Assembly (NCBI GenBank): GCA_012799755.1 | Contig: JAAZKQ010000111.1 | Location: forward strand, 1 to 11,304 | DNA from: Lentisphaerota bacterium | GTDB taxonomy: Bacteria > Verrucomicrobiota > Lentisphaeria > Oligosphaerales > Oligosphaeraceae | Reading direction: 5' to 3' | DNA: 11,304 nucleotides | In this document: positions 7,655 to 11,304 of the stretch, piece after piece | How positions within the stretch are numbered: the stretch's first letter is position 1 | How the letters are laid out: the number at the start of each line of letters is the position of its first letter | Program-made: the position numbers and the translations under genes | Notes under the pieces: model-generated | Told to the model about the DNA's origin: nothing | The model's input: the letters and a program-made list of their open reading frames with translations, nothing else | Database searches by the model: none

Positions 7655-8566
7655 TCAGATTTGGAATACGGGCAGGTCTTTGCCGTCGTCCCAGTGCATG
7701 CGCAGGCGTGAGAGGTACCAGGTCTTGCCCATATCGTTGTTGCCTTGGTAGAAGAGATGGACGCTGCCATCGTCGTCGGTGAACGCGAAGGGGTGTCCCG
7801 ATTCGCAGGCATTCCAAGTTCCGGGTGCGCCGTTGGGGAGCACGGGCTGATCCGAAAGGCGTTGCCAGTGCAGGCCGTCCTCGCTGCGGGCACAGCCGAT
7901 TTGCTGCGGCCAGTTGTTGTAGGCGCCGGCGTAGAACATGTGCAATACGCCCTGGTGGCGGAACAGTGCCGGGCCTTCGATGCAATCGCCTTCCCAAGGC
8001 AGCTCCGGGCGCAGGATGCTCTGGTCGCAAAGCTGACGCCAGTCATCAGGGCCAAAAGACGACGCCAGCGGTGCTGCGGCGACGCCAAGAAACTGCTGTT
8101 TGAAACTCGGATCACGTGTGGCCCAGTAGAGCAGCAGCTGATCGCCGTTGATGATGACGTCGGCGTCAATGGCCCTGCCGCAATTCCAAGTGCCGGAGGC
8201 TTTGAAGATGGGGTTGCCGGGATTGCGTTCGAAGCTCAGGCCGTCACTGGAGCTGGCGTGACAGATAGCGTCGTGGCGACCGTTGCCATAGGTCTGGTAG
8301 AAGAGATGAACGCGGCCATTGAGGACGATGGCGCCGGGGGCGCAGAAGCCTTTCTTCTCGTAGAGGCCGTCTGACGCCAGGGCGCCGATGGGCTGCCAAT
8401 GATCCAGGTCGTGGCTTTCAGCGATGCCGATGCCCCAGCCGTCGTCAGTACGGCCATCGCCATAGGGCGGTATGGAATAATAGAGCAGATAACGGTCGTG
8501 AAAACGGACGACGGCCGGGTCTTTGCTGAAATTAGGGCGGCGACGGCTGTCAGCAAAAAACATCAT
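7655..8566 (-). CDS. Five-bladed beta-propeller glycosidase, GH43/GH32/GH130-like
   Basis: A 303-residue protein without a signal peptide, so probably cytoplasmic; close to a single propeller catalytic domain in size. The three acidic positions of the superfamily are visible: D16 in 'FSKDPAVVRF' (blade 1), D134/D136 in 'RAIDADVII' and E197 in 'CIEGPALF'. Blade motifs recur: 'YLLYYSIPP', 'VHLFYQTYG', 'ASSSDGLSFERNPGNPIF', 'LHMFYAGAYNN', 'ARSEDGLHWQRL' and 'VHLFYQGNN'. Members cleave or phosphorolyse arabinosides, xylosides, fructosides or mannosides. The layout of acids fits GH43-type hydrolases better than phosphorylases, but this is not decided. The ATG at 8566 is chosen because a strong GGAGGAGG lies 8 nt upstream; a TTG at 8584 would place that site inside the gene. 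It is separated from the downstream same-strand operon by a 700-bp repeat gap, so it is probably a separate transcript of the same sugar-use locus. Confidence 0.85.
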   Translation of the reverse strand: MMFFADSRRRPNFSKDPAVVRFHDRYLLYYSIPPYGDGRTDDGWGIGIAESHDLDHWQPIGALASDGLYEKKGFCAPGAIVLNGRVHLFYQTYGNGRHDAICHASSSDGLSFERNPGNPIFKASGTWNCGRAIDADVIINGDQLLLYWATRDPSFKQQFLGVAAAPLASSFGPDDWRQLCDQSILRPELPWEGDCIEGPALFRHQGVLHMFYAGAYNNWPQQIGCARSEDGLHWQRLSDQPVLPNGAPGTWNACESGHPFAFTDDDGSVHLFYQGNNDMGKTWYLSRLRMHWDDGKDLPVFQI

Positions 8567-8574
8567 GGAGCGTT

Positions 8575-8582
8575 CCTCCTCC
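8575..8582 (-). promoter_or_regulatory. Strong ribosome binding site deciding the start at 8566
   Basis: On the minus strand GGAGGAGG stands 8 nt before ATGATG. It is the best Shine-Dalgarno match in the window and excludes the upstream TTG at 8584 as the likely start. Confidence 0.85.
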
Positions 8583-8684
8583 AAGGTAGATGGACTGGGT
8601 ATAATTGCAGGGGGAGTGATTATTTTTTACGGGACAGCGGACAAATTGGCCGGCAGAGCTGCCAGAGCGGTTCTAATAAAGCTC

Positions 8685-9284
8685 TCAGCGTTTTTTGTCG
8701 GCCTTGCGCTTTGGCGTTATTGGGGGATGGCTGCTGTCGCCCCGGTGATTCTTAGCCGTCTTGGCTGAGTCGTCGTACTCAGTCTTATCCAGTTCAGCAA
8801 ACTCGTCGAGGGAACCGAGGTCATCGAGATCATCAAGATCATCGTCATCGTCATCGTCATCAACATCATCGTCGTCATCGTCATTCCAGTCTGCATCCAC
8901 GATTTGGTCGAGGCCTTCAATGTCGTCATCCAGCTCCTCGTCGTCATCGTCATAGTCTCGCCTTTTATGCTTGGCACGAGGCACTGACGCTTCTTTGGCG
9001 GCGCTGATTAGTTCCAGTGCGTCTTCGGAAAGGACTTTGAAGCTATGCACGGTAAAGATTTCGAGACCGCTGTGGTCTTTGCTGATGGTGCCCTGGAAGA
9101 GGATATCCACTTCCTCGCCGGCGAAAGGCATGAGCTTCTTGACCATTTTTCTGGTGTTGACGATGTATTCGTCGCCGTCCTGACTGAGGATGGAAATGGC
9201 ATCGGCGTCGCTTCCGGGCATGTCTTCAAAGATATCAACTTGGCCGGTGATGGTAATTACTCGTTGTTCTTTGTCTTCTTTCAT
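8685..9284 (-). CDS. Small OB-fold-like protein with a poly-aspartate C-terminal tail
   Basis: A 199-residue cytoplasmic protein not assigned to a named family. Residues about 8-85 are a compact, beta-rich domain ('RVITITGQVDIFEDMPGSDADAISI', 'VDILFQGTI', 'LEIFTVHSFKVLS'), with the look of a nucleic-acid- or ligand-binding OB-type barrel. Residues about 109-172 are extremely acidic, with runs of up to eight Asp; a basic tail follows ('PKRKADKKR'). Acidic tails of this kind occur in RNA polymerase delta subunits and in chaperone or nucleic-acid-mimic proteins, but no homology is claimed. The Asp run is encoded by near-perfect GAT/GAC repeats (8820-8888). The ATG at 9284 is preferred; an in-frame TTG at 9329 lacks a ribosome site. 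The gap to the next gene on the same strand is 118 bp. Its start lies about 115 bp from the left end of the MITE, which may have altered its promoter. Confidence 0.75.
   Translation of the reverse strand: MKEDKEQRVITITGQVDIFEDMPGSDADAISILSQDGDEYIVNTRKMVKKLMPFAGEEVDILFQGTISKDHSGLEIFTVHSFKVLSEDALELISAAKEASVPRAKHKRRDYDDDDEELDDDIEGLDQIVDADWNDDDDDDVDDDDDDDDLDDLDDLGSLDEFAELDKTEYDDSAKTAKNHRGDSSHPPITPKRKADKKR
8820..8888 (-). repeat. GAT/GAC trinucleotide tract coding poly-Asp
   Basis: A low-complexity stretch, read on the plus strand as ATC/GTC triplets, encodes the densest acidic part of the OB-fold-like protein (about residues 133-155). Near-perfect trinucleotide repetition makes the length prone to replication slippage, always in steps of whole codons. 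Confidence 0.85.
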
Positions 9285-9391
9285 GGCGGGGTTCCCGTCT
9301 GGAGGCTTCGGTTTCGGGAATTGGGGCAAAAACCGTGCATAATCTATAGATGTTGTGCGCCTATGCCTAGTGCCGCGGTATGATTTTGTGC

Positions 9392-9399
9392 ATTTGCAG
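9392..9399. repeat. Left 8-bp target site duplication of the MITE
   Basis: ATTTGCAG abuts the left terminal repeat at 9400 exactly and is repeated perfectly at 9661-9668, directly after the right terminal repeat. Confidence 0.88.
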
Positions 9400-9451
9400 G
9401 TACGCGGTCACCGATTGATACTGGTCGTGGCAGCGGTCTTTTTCAGCTGTG

Positions 9452-9536
9452 GTGCCTTTACAAGGCACTGTCTCTTGGGGTGTCGCCACCCCCAGCCTGA
9501 AGGCTGGGGTTAAGCATGGTTAAGCGCCTACGGCGC
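9452..9536 (+). repeat. Cluster of four hairpins inside the MITE
   Basis: The hairpins are GTGCCTT-TAC-AAGGCAC (9452-9468), GGGGTG-TCGC-CACCCC (9477-9492), CCCCAGCC-TGAA-GGCTGGGG (9490-9509) and GCGCC-TAC-GGCGC (9524-9536). The second and third overlap at 9490-9492, so only one can form at a time. The third is a perfect 8-bp stem with a TGAA tetraloop, similar in look to REP-type palindromes, with only TT after it, so it is a poor terminator. Confidence 0.8.
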
Positions 9537-9539
9537 AAC

Positions 9540-9617
9540 ATGGACATTTTGGACACGATGGACGACAACACCTGCTTGCCCGCCGTCCATATTGTCCATA
9601 TTGTCCATACTGTCCAT
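9540..9617. repeat. 9-nt tandem repeat arrays in inverted orientation (ATGGAC / GTCCAT)
   Basis: The left arm holds ATGGACATT, TTGGACACG and ATGGAC (9540-9563). The right arm holds GTCCATATT twice, then GTCCATACT and GTCCAT (9585-9617). The arms are complementary and in the same 9-nt register, so a long imperfect cruciform with a 21-nt loop can form in several slipped registers. The left arm and loop are shared with 7223-7268. Confidence 0.85.
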
Positions 9618-9660
9618 AGCAGCTTGCGGGAACAACAATTATCAACGAGTGACCGCTTAC

Positions 9661-9668
9661 ATTTGCAG
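9661..9668. repeat. Right 8-bp target site duplication of the MITE
   Basis: ATTTGCAG, identical to 9392-9399, follows the right terminal repeat without a gap. Confidence 0.88.
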
Positions 9669-9773
9669 ACAGTCTATGAAAAAATCGGGCTTGTGACAAT
9701 ATCCCCGGCTGGATTTTTTGTGTGAGCTGGTGTCGCTTTTCGGCCACGTTTTTTTGCAGGCATGTCGTTGTGT

Positions 9774-9801
9774 TTGTCGCAGATGGCTTTGACGGTATAT
9801 T
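9774..9801 (+). promoter_or_regulatory. Possible promoter of the SGNH hydrolase gene
   Basis: TTGTCG (9774-9779) and TATATT (9796-9801) are separated by 16 bp, with 4 of 6 and 5 of 6 matches to the sigma-70 consensus. A second -10-like TAATAT at 9836-9841 lacks a good -35. Both lie outside the MITE. This is weak evidence only. Confidence 0.25.
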
Positions 9802-9869
9802 TGGGGCGTTTTCTGCGTGTTTAGCGTTCGAGGCGTAATATCATACATCAGCACAGAGGAGCAAAGGAC

Positions 9870-10568
9870 ATGAGATTCATGGGGATGGCGACGGTGATGT
9901 TATTGGCTTTGACGGTGCGTGGCGATGGCGTGGCGCCGGGGAAGGCGGCGACGCAAGCCGACCGGGTGTTGATCTTGGGCAACAGCATCACTCTGCATGG
10001 CCCCAAGGCGGATATTGGCTGGCACGACAATTGGGGCATGGCCGCCAGCGCGATGGAGAAGGACTACGCGCATCTGCTGGTGCAGAAATTCACGGCGGCG
10101 CGGCAAGGCCGGGCGCCTAAGTTCCTGATTGGCAACATAGCCGGTTTTGAACGCGGCTATGCCAGTGCCGATGTAGCTGAGGTGCTGAAGCGATACCTGG
10201 AGCTCAAGCCCGACCTGGTCGTATTGGCGATTGGCGAGAACATTCCGGCGCCCAAAGATGCGGAAGAGGAAGCGGCTTTGCTTCAGGCTTTGCAGGCTCT
10301 GATGACGGCCTTGCGGATGGAGGGAAAGGCACGGCTCTTCGTGCGTGGTTCGTTCTGGCCGCATGCGGTCAAGGATCGTCTCTTGCGTGAAGCCTGCGCG
10401 ACGACCGGTGGCAGTTACGTTGATCTCAGCAGCTTTGGCGGCAAAGAAGAGTATTTTGCCCGTTCAGAGCGGCAGTTTGAGCACAAGGGCGTGGCCGGGC
10501 ATCCCGGTGATCGCGGCATGGCAGCCATCGCTGACGCCATCTGGGCGGTCATCGCCGCAGAAAAATAA
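9870..10568 (+). CDS. SGNH/GDSL-family hydrolase (putative esterase)
   Basis: A 232-residue protein. An N-terminal hydrophobic stretch (MRFMGMATVMLLALTV) is probably a signal peptide, so the enzyme is likely exported. The family blocks are visible: block I 'LILGNSIT' with the nucleophile S39, a block-II-like glycine in 'GNIAGFERGY', block III 'LAIGEN' with N124, and block V 'AGHPGDRGMAAIADAI' with H211. The usual Asp three residues before that His is replaced by Val (V208), so it may rely on a Ser-His dyad or on another acid. Such enzymes remove acetyl or other acyl groups from carbohydrates, which fits the neighbouring glycosidase genes. GAGGAG and AAAGGA lie just before the ATG at 9870 and support this start. 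It is followed by a strong terminator, so it is probably monocistronic. Confidence 0.85.
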   Translation: MRFMGMATVMLLALTVRGDGVAPGKAATQADRVLILGNSITLHGPKADIGWHDNWGMAASAMEKDYAHLLVQKFTAARQGRAPKFLIGNIAGFERGYASADVAEVLKRYLELKPDLVVLAIGENIPAPKDAEEEAALLQALQALMTALRMEGKARLFVRGSFWPHAVKDRLLREACATTGGSYVDLSSFGGKEEYFARSERQFEHKGVAGHPGDRGMAAIADAIWAVIAAEK

Positions 10569-10597
10569 GAAGATCGGCACGCACAAGATACCGGTAG

Positions 10598-10651
10598 AAA
10601 AAAACAGGGGCGGAAAGGGCCTGATGCTCTTTCCCGTCCCCACTTATTTTT
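10598..10651. terminator. Bidirectional intrinsic terminator between convergent genes
   Basis: GGGGCGGAAAGGGC (10607-10620) pairs, with small bulges, with GCTCTTTCCCGTCCCC (10626-10641) around the loop CTGAT. On the plus strand ACTTATTTTT follows (10642-10651), serving the SGNH hydrolase gene. On the minus strand the run of seven A at 10598-10604 becomes a T run, serving the RNase Z-like gene. The position 39 bp after one stop codon and about 30 bp after the other fits this dual use. Confidence 0.85.
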
Positions 10652-10672
10652 GCCTCTGATTGGTGCGGCGAT

Positions 10673-11304
10673 TTACTCTACGGTCAGAGAATCGCCGGGC
10701 AGTGGTGCAACTGTATTGGGGAAGATGGCTTTGGCGGCGGCGAGGGTGGCGTCACGTGACGACGGGGAGTAGTGAACCAAGGCGAGGCGTTTGGCCTTGG
10801 CCAATTTGGCAATGGCGGCGGCGTCCGGCGCGCCGGAATGGCCACCGCTGTTGTTGGGTTCGGCGTGGCTCGGGCCGTAGCTGGCCTCGTGTACCAGCAG
10901 ATCGCAGTCCTGAGCGTGGCGGGCCAGTGAGTCCAGATAGGCCGTATCGCCGGTGAAGACCACACTTTTACCGCTGTCATGTTCGGTGAAGCGGTAGCAG
11001 AGACAGCAAACGGGGTGGATGGTCGAGCAGGTCGTTACTTTGAAACGGGGCGTGTCGTAGCTGCTGCCGGGGCGCAGAGGCACGATGATGGGCGTCGGCG
11101 CGACGTCTTCAAAGGCATCTGTACGCAGGAAATGCAGTGCGCGGTCAACGACGAGCTTGATTTCGGGCCGTGGGCCGAGAATGACCAGTGGCTCTTTATT
11201 GACCTTCGTGCGATTGCGGAAGACTTGGCTGAAGAGCAGTGCCGGCAGGCCCATGTAGTGGTCCTGGTGACAGTGGGTGATAAAGAGGAAATTAATGAAA
11301 TTCG
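10673..11304 (-). CDS. RNase Z-like metallo-beta-lactamase fold hydrolase (5' end cut by window)
   Basis: The last 210 residues of an MBL-fold protein; the reading frame stays open to the window edge, so the N-terminus is outside. Near the edge is the metal-binding motif HxHxDH as 'THCHQDHYMGLPALL', very like the 'HLHGDHxxGLPGLL' of tRNase Z. Further on are 'VVFTGDTAYLDSLARHAQDCDLLVHEASY' (split here as GDT with the metal-bridging Asp, then LLVHEASY) and 'GGHSGAPDAAAIAKLAKAKRL' followed by 'LVHYSP', again the tRNase Z order (GDT, HEA, HS, H). tRNase Z trims tRNA 3' ends. Related enzymes in this superfamily act on other phosphoesters or arylsulfates, so the exact role is not certain without the N-terminal part. 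Internal ATG at 11252-11254 lies after the HxHxDH motif and cannot be the true start. Confidence 0.82.
   Translation of the reverse strand, partial: NFINFLFITHCHQDHYMGLPALLFSQVFRNRTKVNKEPLVILGPRPEIKLVVDRALHFLRTDAFEDVAPTPIIVPLRPGSSYDTPRFKVTTCSTIHPVCCLCYRFTEHDSGKSVVFTGDTAYLDSLARHAQDCDLLVHEASYGPSHAEPNNSGGHSGAPDAAAIAKLAKAKRLALVHYSPSSRDATLAAAKAIFPNTVAPLPGDSLTVE

Larger units (their letters stand above)
9400..9660. mobile_element. 261-bp MITE, IS66-like ends, 8-bp target duplication
   Basis: The element has 25-bp terminal inverted repeats, 9400-9424 starting GTACGCGGTCAC and 9636-9660 ending GTGACCGCTTAC, which match at 19 of 25 positions. ATTTGCAG flanks it on both sides as an exact 8-bp duplication. 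It has no coding capacity. The interior is packed with structure: GTGCCTT/AAGGCAC (9452-9468), GGGGTG/CACCCC (9477-9492), CCCCAGCC/GGCTGGGG (9490-9509), GCGCC/GGCGC (9524-9536), and facing ATGGAC (9540-9563) and GTCCAT (9585-9617) arrays. IS66-family elements characteristically have ends starting GTAA and make 8-bp duplications, so mobilisation in trans by an IS66 transposase is inferred. The exact, undecayed duplication suggests a fairly recent insertion. Confidence 0.85.
9285..9869. other. Divergent intergenic region interrupted by a MITE
   Basis: This gap separates the minus-strand OB-fold-like gene from the plus-strand SGNH hydrolase gene and must contain both promoters. Almost half of it (9400-9660) is an inserted MITE. 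The remaining sequence is AT-richer than the genes. A pair of AAAAAATC/GATTTTTT arms at 9679-9719 is present but the inner stem is poor. No gene is visible. Confidence 0.7.

Noticed and set aside
8761..8955. Serine-rich plus-strand frame
   Set aside because: It is the antisense reading of the GAT/GAC poly-Asp tract.
9477..9509. Hairpins as IS200/IS605 ends or a terminator
   Set aside because: No transposase is nearby, only two T residues follow, and the exact 8-bp duplication places them inside a different element.
9540..9617. CRISPR array from the GTCCAT repeats
   Set aside because: Units are 9 nt with no unique spacers, so it is a simple tandem repeat.
9679..9719. AAAAAATC/GATTTTTT arms as a terminator
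   Set aside because: The inner stem is interrupted and weak, and no gene on either strand ends there.

Overview
The window looks like a chromosomal segment of a free-living or gut-associated carbohydrate degrader, most likely from the PVC superphylum and probably Lentisphaerota (Victivallis-like). This placement is an inference. It rests on moderately high GC, several glycoside-hydrolase-like genes of kinds common in Lentisphaerota and Planctomycetes (including a 'LFVDD' beta-propeller protein), an SGNH esterase, and intergenic regions filled with short GTCCAT-type repeats. No rRNA, tRNA or phylogenetic marker is present to prove it.

Layout. 1-330 is non-coding. It begins with an apparent right end of an IS66-like element (106-130) and continues into a structured leader with a strong intrinsic terminator (275-309) just before a MATE-family efflux transporter gene (331-1689, +). 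Convergent to it is a three-gene minus-strand operon read from 6958 down to 1725: a beta-propeller glycoside hydrolase-like protein, a secreted 797-residue putative glycosidase, and an iron-dependent alcohol dehydrogenase. The gaps are only 51 and 32 bp. 6959-7654 is a repeat-rich gap with 9-nt GTCCAT/ATGGAC repeats, a 12-bp-stem hairpin and a second IS66-like end. Upstream of it, also on the minus strand, are a cytoplasmic GH43/GH32/GH130-like five-bladed propeller enzyme (7655-8566) and a small OB-fold-like protein with a long poly-aspartate tail (8685-9284).

The divergent gap 9285-9869 carries the best find in the window. It is a 261-bp non-autonomous transposable element (MITE) at 9400-9660, bounded by 25-bp imperfect terminal inverted repeats and a perfect 8-bp target duplication (ATTTGCAG at 9392-9399 and 9661-9668). 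The end sequence and the 8-bp duplication fit the IS66 family. Its interior is almost entirely hairpins and a 9-nt GTCCATATT array. Related ends or interior blocks recur at 106-130 and 7214-7430. An SGNH/GDSL hydrolase gene follows (9870-10568, +), then a bidirectional terminator and a convergent RNase Z-like metallo-beta-lactamase gene cut by the window end (10673-11304, -).

Taken together, the genes suggest a small accessory polysaccharide or glycoside utilisation locus: secreted glycosidase, intracellular propeller enzymes, an esterase for de-acylation and a dehydrogenase for a released alcohol or aldehyde. It is embedded in a region seeded by small mobile repeats. The substrate cannot be read from the sequence.
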